DNA of 64,000 nucleotides from Hsuehochloa calcarea (GCA_036346395.1 CM070602.1:19787098-19851097); one strand, 5' to 3'; shown: positions 9,901 to 21,745, counted from the stretch's first letter. The notes: generated by a model from the letters alone, not told the origin. Translations and numbers: made by a program.

Positions 9901-12663
9901 CAGATAATAGTGATCTATAAAATTACATTAGGGGGGGCCGTCTTGTATACTAATCTAAAAATGGCATTCGACATTGCGATGAATCAGCATGGACTAAACA
10001 AAAATATGATAAAAATTAACAAATAATAATAGAAAATATAACCACCTCATAAGTGCTAGAATTGTCAGTGGAAGAGTAGATCATTCTGTGCGTTCCTTTT
10101 TCTCCAGAAAGGGTGCCAAACATGTACTCTGATTCAATCTCCATTGATGCAGACCGTATATAACCACTTGTTGATCCAATCTTCTCAACCAGTCCTTCCT
10201 TGCAACCTTGCTTCTGTGCCCAACTTGTATACATACCAAAGAGCTTCTCTGCCCATAGCTGCAATGGACAAATAAAAAATAACAAAACTTAAAAAGGTGG
10301 GATGACTAAATTTGATCCAATGAATAGTTCAGATAAACATGAACTTTTATACAATAGCATCGAAGTGCTGATAACTATGGACTTCAATTTGGAAGGGACA
10401 TTTACAATGACCATTCATGAACTTTATTTCTTCATTCTTTGACTTTTTTTAGTGCGTCTTCATTCCTTGACTTAATAGCAGAACATCAATTAAAAGACAA
10501 ATTCATGAAACAAATTGGGAAGTAACATTATTCAAAGTAGTAAGGTGGAAGGTTGTCAGAAACGTGATCTTGAATCGGATCGGAGACACTCCGGTAGGAT
10601 CACATTCTAGGATCGGATCGTAGAATCTAAGATCCTACCCGATTCTACCAAAAACACATTTTTTTAATTTACCGTGTATTCCAAGAGTGGTGTGAATGTT
10701 TATTTGGTCATTTGGCATCTAATTTGGTTAATAAATGTTTATCTCATTCACAACTAGAATAACAGTTTTATGTCATTGAGAGCTATGACTAGAATAGTTA
10801 ATTTATTAACCTTGCCATTACGGCATTACCTGATCATCTTACATAAATGATTAAATAAATACATAATCAAATTAATTTTTAATATTCCAAACCTCCGAAT
10901 CTTAATGTCTAAAACTATTAACTACTTAGTACTTATCATAAAACTTGAATCGAGGGATAAGGCACAACCAGACACCTAAGCCTTTCATAATCTAAGATAA
11001 TGCATGATTCTACACGATTATATCATGATTCTACAGCGAATCTATGAGATTCTACGACTAGGAGCGCGATTCTACTACGATTCTACCAGGTACGACTCAG
11101 GATGCGATTTGAGTCGTATTGGTGTTTGTGGGATCGTAGAATTGTGCGTTTCTACCACTAGGATCGCAATTTTAACAACCTTAACATATTATGATTAGTG
11201 CTAGCTTGGCATTGTCTCATTCTTCAATCATTACGCCTCAATCAAAACTAATTCACTTATCCAATGTCACTATAATCAACTTACCTCAGAAGCAACACCT
11301 TCTGATCCAGCAGTGACAATGATACAAGCTCCCTCCTTGTCATATGGACCCTTAAGAAGCTTGTACATCTGGTAACGATCTAGAAACTCGCTAGCATCTA
11401 CAGACGCCTCATATGCTTGCTTAAATAGCTCAACATTTATAACATCCATCTCTGATAGTTGACTGATCAACTTAGCCTCTTCAGCCTGCACAGTATATCT
11501 AATGACCATCAGCAAGAAAAGACACTAAATTCTGTTTCATAATATCCGTAGTGCAAAATCAAAGCAAAAAGGTGATAAAATATAAATTACTAGAGCTGAG
11601 TGAAGGGAAATGAGTTAATCCATCTTCTCAGGCATGGTCCATAGTCCATACGCATGAACCATGACAGTATGGTGCTATAGAAAGCATACTTTGTTCGCTC
11701 AAATATTGGAAAAGAAAATTGTTTGCTCAACTCACATTATGCGTCTAAGAAAGCACCTTATATTGAAGGTCTTTGAGATGGTCGACCAATCTGATGGCAT
11801 CAGCAAGAGCAGAGAGCGTCTCATGTGATTTAGCTGGATTGTCCCACAAGTTATGCCCCCGCAATACTTCTTCCTGTTTAATTATGCGTGCTTCCTCCCA
11901 CTCCAATGCACTGGATGCAGTCATTTCGACACGCACAACTGCATCTTCAATCCTCTTTTTCAAGGAGTACAAACCTTAAATTGGTCAACAACAGTCAGTT
12001 TATTCAGAGCTTTTATTTTTGGGAGTTCACGCTTGCAGTATTGATTTGCTGCATTGTAGTATTGCTACCATGTTTGAAGTTTGAACTTTGAAGTGTGCTT
12101 TCGTTCAACATGAGTCTGATCCTAAATCACACACACATATACCTGAGCTACATGTTCAAAATATTGAGTTGTACATTTGGTGTATTCAGGCTATACATTT
12201 TATTCAAATTGAATTGCACATTTAGAAACCATAACTTGTCATCATTCAATTAAGCTTCATTCTGTTGGTGGTATGAATGGTTATGATTTTGGTTACCAAG
12301 AACCACTCTCATCAAGAATCACCCGTATCCGCACATGCCAGGGTATCTACCCAAAAATTGGGCTCTCTGCTTGCTTCCTATTTTGATTTGTTAATTCACT
12401 ACATGATACTCCATTGGACGTTCAGAGTGGATACAATAGATGGGTAATCACAAGATTTCACAGCATTTCTATTGTTTCCACAATTTAATCAGACGGACTT
12501 AAAGATCTACAACAGCGGGCCTACCGAGTTCCTTGTAGGAGGCGGCGCCGTCACGACGGCCGTCCGCCGGGAGGACGGCGGGGAGGGCGAGGCGGCCCGC
12601 GCGGGAGCGCACCGCCGACGCCCGTGCGGACGCCGCCGCCGCCGGCGAGGGCGCCGTGGCCAT
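6935..12663 (-). CDS. PrfB3: Peptide chain release factor-like PrfB3, chloroplastic
   Basis: Six exons on the minus strand: 12663-12525, 11974-11757, 11485-11285, 10258-10046, 7475-7295 and 7212-6935. All introns are GT-AG and phases agree throughout, giving 409 codons plus TGA. Residues 1-46 form an Ala/Arg/Ser-rich plastid transit peptide. The rest aligns with the RF2 fold: PCRF-like exons 2-3 (LGLYSLKKRIEDAVVR; DNPAKSHETLSALADAI), exon 4 with the SGEKGTHRM element, and exon 6 with NRLKAKLLVIAREL and RRYTFGPHKLVHDLNTGVQL. The GGQ peptidyl-hydrolysis loop is absent between exons 5 and 6 (the stretch reads RNGAAIRVQHISSGATAESS). That is the known hallmark of PrfB3, which in Arabidopsis no longer terminates translation but stabilises petB transcript 3' ends. 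Intron 4 (2.57 kb) and intron 3 (1.03 kb) carry hAT elements; no coding defect was seen. Confidence 0.92.
8634..9119 (+). pseudogene. BED zinc-finger hAT transposase remnant (N-terminus joined to tail)
   Basis: From ATG 8634 a single frame runs 162 codons with two in-frame stops (TAA 8847, TGA 9036). The start carries the BED-finger region typical of grass hAT proteins (DPGWKYGFWPVIGNQDLVQC), followed by KTTTSIMKELREALWKYKKG. The end jumps directly to an acidic transposase-like tail (NLDEFDMDDF). The central RNase H-like and dimerisation domains are missing. The frame is antisense to PrfB3 and lies wholly within its fourth intron. Confidence 0.65.
9120..9290 (+). repeat. Short tandem duplications after the BED remnant
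   Basis: GATATGAGAGTTGGACA is followed by a second copy 29 bp later. A 48-bp unit (TTGTTGTGGACTTATGTTAT plus ATTAGACTCTAAGCTC) occurs at about 9171 and 9219. Confidence 0.75.
10549..11182. mobile_element. Small hAT-like element in PrfB3 intron 3
   Basis: Ends are imperfect inverted repeats: AAGGTTGTCAGAAACGTGATC on the left against AAGGTTGTTAAAATTGCGATC read inward from the right. The interior repeats GATTCTAC/GATCGTAGAAT motifs near both ends and has no coding capacity. The ends resemble those of the 7939-9745 element. An 8-bp duplication was not found. Confidence 0.55.
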
Positions 12664-12858
12664 GGCGAGGAGGGTCAGGGGGAGAACGCGGGCGGCAGGC
12701 AGTGGCCGGTGGGGGATGAGTGCCCGTGGGGCGGTGAGAGTGTGTGGCCTTAGCGGGGAGTGTGAGGTTTTGGGGCGCTGTGCGGCGGAGGGAGGCGTAG
12801 CCTGGCGTGGTGTGGCTCACACGCGCCTCATCGTCCGCCCAATCAGCGCACGCCAAAG
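12664..12858 (-). promoter_or_regulatory. PrfB3 5' leader and proximal promoter
   Basis: GC-rich sequence directly upstream of the PrfB3 ATG. The minus strand has an ATTGG (inverted CCAAT box) at 12843-12839 and no clear TATA box, as is common for plastid-protein housekeeping genes. Only about 195 bp separate the ATG from LINE-derived sequence. Confidence 0.45.
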
Positions 12859-13396
12859 TATTTCATGCACATACCGAAAAGAACGGCAATCGCCAAGGTG
12901 GTCTGGATCACTTTTGCAAACCGCACGGACGACGCCCGATCCTCCCTACCTAGAGGTGGGAGTTGGGTCGTGCCGTGCCGGCTGACTTGAGTTCATCGTG
13001 ATTGTCGCGCGCGTCGCGCGCGCGCGCGCCGGCTCAGTCACTCTACCGTCGCCGCGTCGCGCTATGTCGGCCCACTTCGCCCGATCAGTCTGAGCACGGC
13101 CCAAAACCCATCGTCTTTCGGGTCGTCGCGCGCCGACCAAGCCCATCCCAAAATTACTATATACGGCGGAGATGGCGATGGTGGTGGCGACCACCATCTT
13201 CATTCCTCTCGTGCCCGCCTAATAAAGAACCTAGTTAAAATTGAATTAATTGGTAAAAACATGGGCACGTAAATATTTTGAGGGAAAATTGATATTTTAC
13301 AGATACAATGTTACTGCCTCGTTAAAAATCTTACGCCCCAGAGTGGAGTTCCCCGAGTAAGGAAAAGAGTACAGTAACAACATGTGTACATACTAA

Positions 13397-15621
13397 CTAC
13401 TCATCAATGTCCAGATCGTTCATGCGTTCGAGGTCAGCATACGCCTGGACGATCTCAAGATCCTCCAGTTGATGCTGTTGCTGCTCTTTAGCCAATTCCC
13501 AGTCCTTTGCGCATGTGATTGCCTCCACCATCTTAGGCGTGAGGGATGATCTTCTTTCTTCAATTATTCTCCCTGCCATGCTGAACGTTGCTTCTGAAGA
13601 GACAGTGGACACCGGCACCAGCAGAACATCCCGTGCAAAATGTGACAAAGCACAGAAATGTCCGCTTGTTGTTCTTCCACCACTCGAGCAAGTCTATCTT
13701 TTCACCGGAAAGATCAGGATCGATGTTTGCAAAATCATGCTCCAGGTAGTGGTTTAGCTCTGAGACAGGATTCCACACGGGAGCTGCCTGAGATTGAGAG
13801 GACGAAGAACTGGACTTGCCCTTTAGCTTCTTCCACAAGTCGGATGTCAAGCTTTTCTTTCCTTGTCGCGTCTGCTGTGAGGCATCCGATCTCGCGCTGC
13901 TGCCAAATTTGTCATGATACATGCGGAAAACACGAAAAAGCTCATCTTTGACATGTGCGAAAGCTTCCGAGTAATCAAGACCGAGACATTCACCTATTCA
14001 CTCTGCATCGAAGCGCAAACACGCAACTTTTTCAGAGGATAAAAATGATAGCAAAGAAATACACGTGTGAAATAGAACCAAAATATTTAATAAATTTTTC
14101 CTGCATTAGTGCGACAGCATGACCTAAAAATGGATCCTTCCTAGATTTGGCAATCTTATCTGCAATTAACCAAATATATTCTATAACTAAGGGAGAAGTA
14201 GGGTAATAAACACCAGATAACATCTTTGTTGCTTTATAAAAATGTTTTAAAAACTCTCGAAAATGACTAGCAATCTGCCAATCTGAATTAGTAACTACTA
14301 GTTCATTGTCTTGAGAGTTAGCGTTAACAAAAACGGATATGATATGTTCGTACCCTTGTAACTTCTTTAACATGATATAGGTCGAGTTCCACCTTACCTT
14401 CATGTCAAGACCGAATTTTCTTGGCTCCTTCCCATTGGCCGCGCAGTACTCCATGAACCTATCTATCACTTGTTGGGAATTTGTGAGGTAGCGAACGGCG
14501 TCGCGTACATTGTTCAAAAATCCGCCAATCGCTTGCATACCATCTTGAACAACAAGGTTCAAGATATGACATACGCATCTCTGGTGGAGAACATAACCAC
14601 CAATATACGTCTGCAAGCTTGGGGTGAGGATGTTCATAGCAGTCGTGTTGGCTGATGCGTTATCAAGAGTTATAGAAGCAATCTTATTGTCTATCTTAAA
14701 ATCATCAAGTACGTGTAGTATACGCTCGGCAATGGCCTCTCTCGTGTGTGATTCGTTAATTAGCTTAAACTCTATGACTCTCTTGTTTAGTTTATAATTG
14801 TCGTCTAAATAATGGGTTACAACACTAAGGTAGGCACTTCTCTGGTGTGATGATGTCCAAATGTCCAAGTTATAGCAAAAGAGAACCGAACTTGTAGGAA
14901 TAGTTCTTTTAGCTCGCTAGTTCCTTACGATACATCCGTAAAATATCGATGTAGTGGTTCTCCTACTAACATGTTGGTATGCGGGCAAAAGCGCGTTGGA
15001 TCATTTTTCGAGCGCGCGACTTTCACCCATCCTAATCGGTTGATCTTACGCAACAATATATCTAGCAATTTCCTCACGAGCGTAAAGCGGGTTGTATACC
15101 CAAGTACTTACAGAGCCATCCGCCTCAAGTTTAGCTGCGTTTGTACTCCTCCCCTCGGCTCTGCGCCCGATCTTGCACAAGCATGCTTTGTAGTGCGGTT
15201 CAAGTGCCCTGTCCTCGCACTGCACGAGAGATAATTTAGTTTGGCAATAATTACATGTTGCGATATCTACCGCTTGGCCATCTTGGATTTCTGCTCCAGT
15301 CATGTGCTTCCAACAATTCGCCCTTCGCCGCACTCGCCAATGTTGTCGTCCGTGGTCGCGGAGAGAACTCGAGGCCCCATTGGCTCGGACCGCCCGGTAC
15401 TCCTCGTAGCCCTCCGCATCGCCCATATGACGGTCATCCATGCCATAGTCTCCCATGCTTGGCGAGAACTGGCGAGCATCAATGGGAGTCGGAGCTGGAG
15501 GAGGACTAGGGGAGCGACGGCGAGAGCTTACACTAAGTCGCCCTGCTGTCCTTTTTGTGCTCCGACTCCTCGGTAGCATACCGCTCGGGAACTCCTTGGT
15601 GCTCCGACTCCTTGGCAGCAT
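13397..15621 (-). pseudogene. hAT (RICESLEEPER/Ac-like) transposase, multiply broken
   Basis: Reading from ATG 15621: a Ser/Arg/Pro-rich N-terminus, a BED-type finger from about 15255 (CNYCQTKL, then HYKAC), an RNase H-like/DUF4413 region 14868-14032 (DIWTSSHQRSAYLSVV; LDMKVRWNSTYIML; KKLQGYEHII), and a C-terminal hAT dimerisation domain 13922-13397 (ELNHYLEHDF; TVSSEATFSMAGRIIEERRS). Disablements: TAA at about 15048, TGA and TAG within the next 150 bp, loss of frame near 14030, and an indel near 13650 that splits the dimerisation domain. The family recruits the dimerisation domain for oligomer assembly and catalyses cut-and-paste movement; this copy cannot. Some indels may be assembly errors (see findings). 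Confidence 0.85.
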
Positions 15622-15989
15622 AATGGGTGAATAGATGGTGAATAAATGGGGAGAGTAGATGGATGTTGAAGAAATGAGGAGAGTAGATGGGATGATGAAG
15701 AAATGAAAGCTGTTTTTTGTATGGTGAAGAAAAGAGATCAGTGAGTTGATTTTCGTTGGTGAGCAAAACGATTGACGAATGCTTGGTGATTTTATAGGCA
15801 CGGACGCACGGTGAGTTGCCGAACGTTGAAGTTTTCGAACGTTGCGTTCCAAACCGAACGTTGTGTGACTTAAAAGCGAAGCTGTGTTGAGTTGATTTGA
15901 AAGCAAAGTGACTTGATTTGAGAGAAAGCGAAGCTGTGTTGAGTTGATTCCGAAATCCGAACGTTGTGTGACTTGTGTCTTGATCAGAT

Positions 15990-16440
15990 TCCCTTTGCCC
16001 CCTCTCTCTCCCTCTCCCGGTTTCTCTCTCTCTCCCGGTCTCTCCCCCTCTCTCTCTCCCTCTCCCGATTTCTCTCTCTCTCTCTCTCCCGGTTCTCTCC
16101 CTCTCTCTGTTTCTCCCCCTCCTCTCTCTCTCACGCTCTCGGCCCCCTCCCCTCTTTTTCCACGACGCCCGCCCCTCATCTCCCTCGCTCCTCCGCCTCG
16201 TCTCCCTCGCTCTCTCGCTCGCGCTCCGTCCCCTCGCGGCCTCGCCTCGCCTCCCCTCCCGCCGCCTCCTCCGTCCCCGGTCGCCGCCCTCGCCGCGTCT
16301 CCGCCTCGCCTCATCTCCGCTCTCCGCCGGCCGCCGCGCCGCCGCCTCGCCGCCCTTCCGCCGCCTCGCCTCCCCGCCGCCCCGCCGCCGCCGCCGTCGC
16401 CGCCGCCGCCGCCTGCCCGTCGCCTCGTCCGTCGCCCCGC
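15990..16440 (+). repeat. Pyrimidine-rich (CT/CCG) low-complexity tract
   Basis: Almost uninterrupted C and T on the plus strand: irregular CTCTCTCTCCC repeats at 16000-16130, then CGCCGCC-type runs. It lies upstream of the hAT transposase start on the transposon's own minus strand, where it is purine-rich. Long frames through it are compositional artefacts. Confidence 0.85.
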
Positions 16441-17190
16441 GCCGCCCGCCGCGAAGGGAAGGGAGGCGGCGGCGGGGGGCGCGGGGAGGCGGCCAGCAGC
16501 CAAGACGGCCACGGAGGCGGCGGCGGCGGCCACGGCAAGACGGAGGCAGCGGCGCGGGGCGAGGCGCGCGCGCCACGGGCAAGACGGAGGCGCGCGGCGG
16601 CGGGGCGAGCGCGCGCGGCTCCGGCCCATCCTCTTCCCGCCCCGGCCTCCGCTCCGGCCCTCCTGCCGCCTCGGCCCATCCCCTTCCCGCCGCCTGTCTC
16701 AATCAGTGCTCGCCCGGTCCGCCCTCTCCCTAGCGGCCGAGCGGCAGAGCCTTCGGCCGCCGCCCTCTTCCGATGGCTCGGCGGAGGCGGAGCGGCAGCA
16801 GCGGCGGCGGCGAGGCGCGGCGGCCCCGATCCTTCCCATCAGCCATCACCTCCCCGCCCTTCCGGCCTCCTCCCGCGGCGGCCCGGGCAAGACGGAGGCA
16901 GCGGCGGCGCCACGGCGACGGAGCGGCGGCGGGCGGAGGCGGCGCCACACAAGACGGAGGCGACCGCGCGGCGTGGGCGGCCCGGCCATGCCCAGCGTCT
17001 TGCCCGAAAGCACGCAGACGGTTTTCGTTTGCGTTGCGTCCGCCCGACGGGCGGCTTGCGCGGCCCAAGACGGCCCACCATTCGGCACGGCCGCCGACCC
17101 GCCACGTGTCGTGTCGGCCGTGCTTCGGCCGTGCTGGGCCGGCCGGGCTTTGGGCTGGCCCGGGAAAGCACGGCCCGACTCCCACCTCTA

Positions 17191-18496
17191 TCCCTACCAG
17201 AGGTAAGCTTTTGTCTTCTAGACAAATGGAAGCGAGGTCTTACCCACCCGGTGATCGTCCACTTGGATTATATTGAAGATCACACGTCGGCCCATACGAG
17301 CCTACCACAACCAGCTTCTTTTGGAGCCTGGGTTGTCGACGACACTCCTGAATCAAAAAAAGGGACGAGCCACGTATCACATCCTCGCCGTGAGAGTAAA
17401 GGCCGAGAGGAAGAAGACGATAAGTGCACCGAAGCAGACCGTTCCGCTAAACGAGGCCACCGCCAACTTTGACGACACTCGGTAGAAGACAGACCTCACA
17501 TCGCACTTTTATTATAGGCGCAAGGACATCAGAGATGATGATGATGACGGTGGATGTCGCAACCGCGATAGCCGCCAAGCAAGTAGGCGGCTGGCAACCA
17601 CCAAGCTACGCCTAGGCTTGGGTCGCGAGCGCGAGCGCTTGCCCCGTCGGGTCCACGCCGACAGCTACCACAGAGACGTCGACCATCTTTGTGCGGTACC
17701 AACAGGAGACACCATCTTACCCTCGAATCACCGCAGACCATACCCCACTGGGTCAGAGTGCTTCGGCCCCTTTAAGCCGACACCAGAAGAATTAAAGATC
17801 AAAACCGACAAAACCCTGCAAGAGCTTTTCGCTTCTTATGCAAAACAACTCGGGGAGACTCTCCACGACATGCTCGGCAACAGTCCAAACAAGGTGTCCA
17901 AGGATCGACCTCCAACCTCACTTCCTTTCGAAGAGGCACGCGTCGAATGACCAAGCAAGACCACACAGGCATCGCCCCTAAGACGGCCCCCTCAACTCGG
18001 AACAAACCTTTTTTTGCCGAGCCATCGCCGTCGGTCCTTACCATGCCGGTGCCCGTCATCGTGATGAAGCAACGCTGGACCAGGCGTGTCAACCTCTCAA
18101 ATGTTCGCCGTAGTTTGCGCCTAGCGCAAAAGAGGCATACGAGGACTATGCTGCAGAGGGTGCAACAGACACTGGCCCACAAGCTGGGGATGTTGCTGCA
18201 AGACCAAACCCTTACGGAGGACACCCTCAAGGACTACCTCCACATGTTTGACGACCCCTTGCCACAGGAAGCCATTGCGACCTCTCGCACCTCCTCAAGC
18301 TAGACTACCAGCTCACGGCGCAGCCCAACGGCGCTCTCCTGGACCTTGCGAGCCACGGCGAGCCGGACCTGGTTGACCTCGCAATGACGACTCCACTTTC
18401 GGCTACCTGTCCCGGTGGGAGCGCCAGCTCCGGTCGTGGCCGCCTAGACAGACCAACCTCCCAGGACAAAGAAGACGACAACGACGACCATCTTGG
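17191..18496 (+). pseudogene. LINE ORF1, 3' part, frameshifted
   Basis: This continues ORF1 after the hAT target duplication: KWKRGLTHPVIVHLDYIEDH, then polar low-complexity sequence, a FGPFKPTPEELKIKTDKTLQ segment (about 17760) and a C-terminal block (RRSLRLAQKRHTRTMLQRVQ near 18110; LTEDTLKDYLHMFDD near 18210). The last block is typical of the C-terminus of grass LINE ORF1 proteins, which bind RNA. At least three frame changes occur (near 17470, 17950 and 18280). Confidence 0.6.
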
Positions 18497-18833
18497 TGAT
18501 CACTCAAGCCAACAACATTACCGCTTTTACCCACTTGTCTTCTTTTCTTTGGGTTTTACGCTTTTCGCCACACATTTGTATTTCAAGACTTTTCAATTCC
18601 AACTGTGCAAACTTATGCTTCTCAACCCCTACGCTCCCCCCAATCGCACTCCTGTCGATCACCACCTACCCCGATCGCCCTACCCAAACCCCGCCCGAGA
18701 GCTCCGCAATTGCAGTACTTCACATTTTCAAACCAATACCCCCAGTCACACTGTCGTGCCTTCAGGAGGCAGCATGGGGCCGAAACCCGAAACCCGACAT
18801 TCAGTGGTTCGATCAACATCCAAATTACCAATG

Positions 18834-20795
18834 AATGGACTCAACTTAAATGTCATCTGTTGGAACGTCAAAGGCCAGAACTCGCCGGCTCGTTGAACAG
18901 TGGTGCACGAGACCTTATCGTCCATAACTTGCCACATCGTTTGCTTGTAGGAAACCAAGCTCCAAATTGTAGACCAGGCGCTCACCTATCTTTTAGGCGG
19001 CCACAGACTCCATAAGTTCACGCAAAGACCAGCTGCCGGCTCGAGGGGCGACATCCTAATCCTGTGGATCGACGATTTCATTGCAGCCTTAGCCATCCAG
19101 GTCGAGTCCAAATAGCTTGTCGATGACAATCAAAATTAAGGAATGCGACAAGATCTGTCTTATGATGACTGTATACGACCCATCTCGCGACAGTTAGAAA
19201 ACGGCTTTCCTAGAAGAAATAGTTTCCCTCAAGCCGCAATCGGACAACAAGTGGCTTGTCCGGGGCGATTTTAACCTAATCTATAAGGCGTGTGACGAAA
19301 ACAATAACGTAAACCGCGTTCGGATGGGACAGTTCTGAAGGATTTTAAATGACTGCGAACTCTAAGAGATCCATCTTCAAAACATAAAATTCACGTGGAG
19401 CAATGAGTGAGAAAACCAAACACTCGTAAGGCTAGATAAAGTGTTCTGCAACGAGGCATAGGATGTCCTTTTTCAAAACCACGTTCTACATGCTCTATCC
19501 ACATCGCTTTCAGACCACTGCCCTCTGCTACTCTACCAGCAATGGGCCGAGAAGGCCTAGATCTTTCCGTTTCGAAAACTTCTAGATCAGGATGATGAGG
19601 TTCAAGGATGTCGTCGATAACGCCTAGCAAAATGATAACCACCATGCAGAACCTTTCCATCGTATCAACATGGTAACCACCATGCAGAACCTTTCCATCG
19701 TATCAACTGCAAGCTTGCCACCACGGCCTCGAGGCTCAGGGCTTGGAGCAAAACCTTATTCTCTCAAAACAAACTACAGCTCCTCATGGCCATGGAAGTG
19801 GCACTACAACTAGATGTAGCTCAGGAAATTAGACATCTCACACCTTATGAACGAGAGCTCAGAGTTGGCCTCAAAAGAAGAGTTATGGGCCTTGTAGTGA
19901 TCGAGCCCTCTAGGAAAAGACAGAACTCATATATCATTAACATCAGAGAGGGGGAAGCCAACAAAAAGTATTTTCGCTTAAAAGTCAATGCTAGGCTCCG
20001 TAAAAATCACATTCAAAGAATGCAAATCGAGCTAGGATGGGCCATTTCGCATGACGAGAAGCAAGAGACGCTTCAACACCATTTCCAGAGCTTGATGTCC
20101 TCGTCAAACGGCAGAACTTTGGACCTCAATTGGGAGGCCTTCAACTCCACCCCGCACAATCTTAACATTCTAGAGGAACCCTACTCGAAGTAGGAAATCG
20201 CAGAGGCTTTAGCAAAGATGCAAGACGCTCTGGCAGTTTCACGATCAATTTCTTCAAATCTTGTTGGACCATCATGAAAGCTGATATATTTGCAATTTTC
20301 AAAAGTTTTCGCAGCTTCCATTGCGCTTATCCCAAATAAAGATGGAGCAGGTAGGGCTACAGACTCAGACCGATTAGTCTCATGCATGGTATGGGAAAAT
20401 GGATCTCAAAGATGCTCGCCTTGAGATTGGCACCGTGTTTAAATAGCTTAGTGTCGGCAAACCAGAGCGCTTTTGCCAAGACAAGGAGCATCCATGACAA
20501 CTTCTTGTATGTCAAAAACCTCACAACAAGACTCCATAGGTCGAAAACCCCCGCGCTTCTTCTCAAGTTAGACATAGCAAAAGCTTTCGATACGGTACGT
20601 TGGGATTACCTCCTGGACCTGCTCCAAAGACTGGGCTTCCCTTCCAAATGGAGAGGCTGGATAGTGGCCCTCCTATCGACGGCATCCTCTAGAGTTCTCC
20701 TAAACGGTGTCCTTGGTGGCCCCATCACCCACGGTAGGGGTTTGTGGCAAGGGGACCCGCTATCCCCTTTCCTCTTCATTCTAGCAATCGGGCCA
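18834..20795 (+). pseudogene. LINE ORF2: endonuclease and partial reverse transcriptase
   Basis: Starts LNVICWNVKGQNSPAR, the exonuclease-endonuclease-phosphatase N-terminus, then TGA at about 18894. Later endonuclease motifs are visible across stops and shifts: LQETKLQ-like near 18950, WLVRGDFNLIY near 19255, and SLSDHCPLL near 19510. Reverse-transcriptase blocks appear in 20382-20795: SANQSAFAKTRSIHDNFLYV, LKLDIAKAFDTVRWDYLL and QGDPLSPFLFILAIGP. The catalytic YADD box should follow but is lost, because the element ends at about 20795. More than ten stops or shifts mark it as old. Confidence 0.8.
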
Positions 20796-21745
20796 GTTAT
20801 CGGGACCCGAACATACAAATTCAGACCCTCTGTGTATTTTGAACTAGTCTTATGATCAGTAACTAGTTCACATAGTGACAACATCGATAACAATCATATC
20901 CACACAATGAAATAGCTAAGAAATAAGCAAATTATTATAAATGAGAATCAATAGACCTTATGGTCAAGGTTTTATAAAGTTTACCACGTAGGGCTTAACA
21001 ACAAATAAATAAACTTGCAGCAGAAGAACATCTCGTGGTAGTCATCCGATATGCCCACAAACAATTGAGTGGGGAGCGTATTCTAGTTCGCATAGTCTTA
21101 AAAAATACTCCTTGAATTCTAGATTCCTGGATTCTTCCTCAACAACTGATCAACAAATGGTATAAAGCCGTGAGTACATAAAGTACTTAGTAAGTCGTAG
21201 GGAAATGTATACAAATAGTATTCATACAAGGCTTGAACAAGCAATAGCTGTATAGTTATTTTGCATAAAGCAGTATTGACAGTAAATACAACAAATAGAT
21301 TGAAAAGCATAATTGAAAATAATCATAAATAAATAGACAATTGATTTGAAACAACTGGTACACCTCCCGCTCACTTCCCAACCAACCACCCATCCAACAC
21401 TTTATGAAAAACTCTACCCCTTGTGTGAAATCATCAGGCATTATTCATAACTGAGGACACCACTATTTGAATATTTTTACACTCTGTAGAGGTTATACAA
21501 CTTGACCCACAAGACATAATCAGTTTATAATGTCAATTTGACACACTTACGAAGGTGTGCGACTAAACGATTATCACAAGGCCTTTACAAAACTCTATTT
21601 TGACCTAGTTCTGCTCGCTAAGGTTTTACCACACCGGCCCCCTCTTGCGCCAATTCAACAACCCAAGTAGAACCAAATCAAAATATTGCTAATTAGTCAG
21701 CCATGTCCACCCCATCCTGGATATGTGGTATACTGTAAAGCCCAG
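20796..21745. other. Degenerate repeat-derived sequence, no gene
   Basis: AT-rich, without coding signal. It adjoins the LINE break at about 20795 and ends at the target site of the solo LTR. It probably belongs to the same old LTR-type sequence that resumes at 25827. Confidence 0.4.

Larger units (their letters stand above)
12951..17190 (-). mobile_element. hAT transposon, 4.24 kb, with exact target duplication
   Basis: Perfect 8-bp direct repeats TCCCTACC flank it (12943-12950 and 17191-17198). The terminal inverted repeats read TAGAGGTGGGAGTTGGGTCG on the left and TAGAGGTGGGAGTCGGGCCG inward from the right. It carries a minus-strand transposase pseudogene (13397-15621) and a 1.5 kb GC- and pyrimidine-rich 5' region (about 15990-17190). 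Removing the element plus one duplication copy re-joins the LINE frame at CC|A, confirming the boundaries. Confidence 0.93.
12859..20795 (+). mobile_element. L1-type LINE, decayed, split by a hAT insertion
   Basis: ORF1-type coding begins at 12859 (FMHIPKRTAIAKVVWITF), stops at the hAT insertion at 12950 and resumes in the same frame at 17199 (EVSFCLLDKWKRGLTHPVIV). ORF2 follows with an endonuclease start (LNVICWNVKG) and a reverse transcriptase that ends abruptly near 20795. There is no poly-A tail; the 3' part is lost or displaced. The left edge next to PrfB3 is approximate because no LINE target duplication was found. Confidence 0.75.

Noticed and set aside
12551..12985. 93-109-codon frames across the PrfB3 first exon and promoter
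   Set aside because: Shadows of GC-rich exon 1 and its leader; the minus-strand frame starting at 12663 with matching splice phase is the real one.
15944..17472. Very long plus- and minus-strand frames (390-527 codons) in the GC-rich hAT region
   Set aside because: They follow the CT/CCG low-complexity tract, overlap each other in several frames and show only P/R/A/S-rich peptides. Only the part of the minus-strand frame below about 15621 has transposase motifs; 17199-17470 belongs to LINE ORF1.
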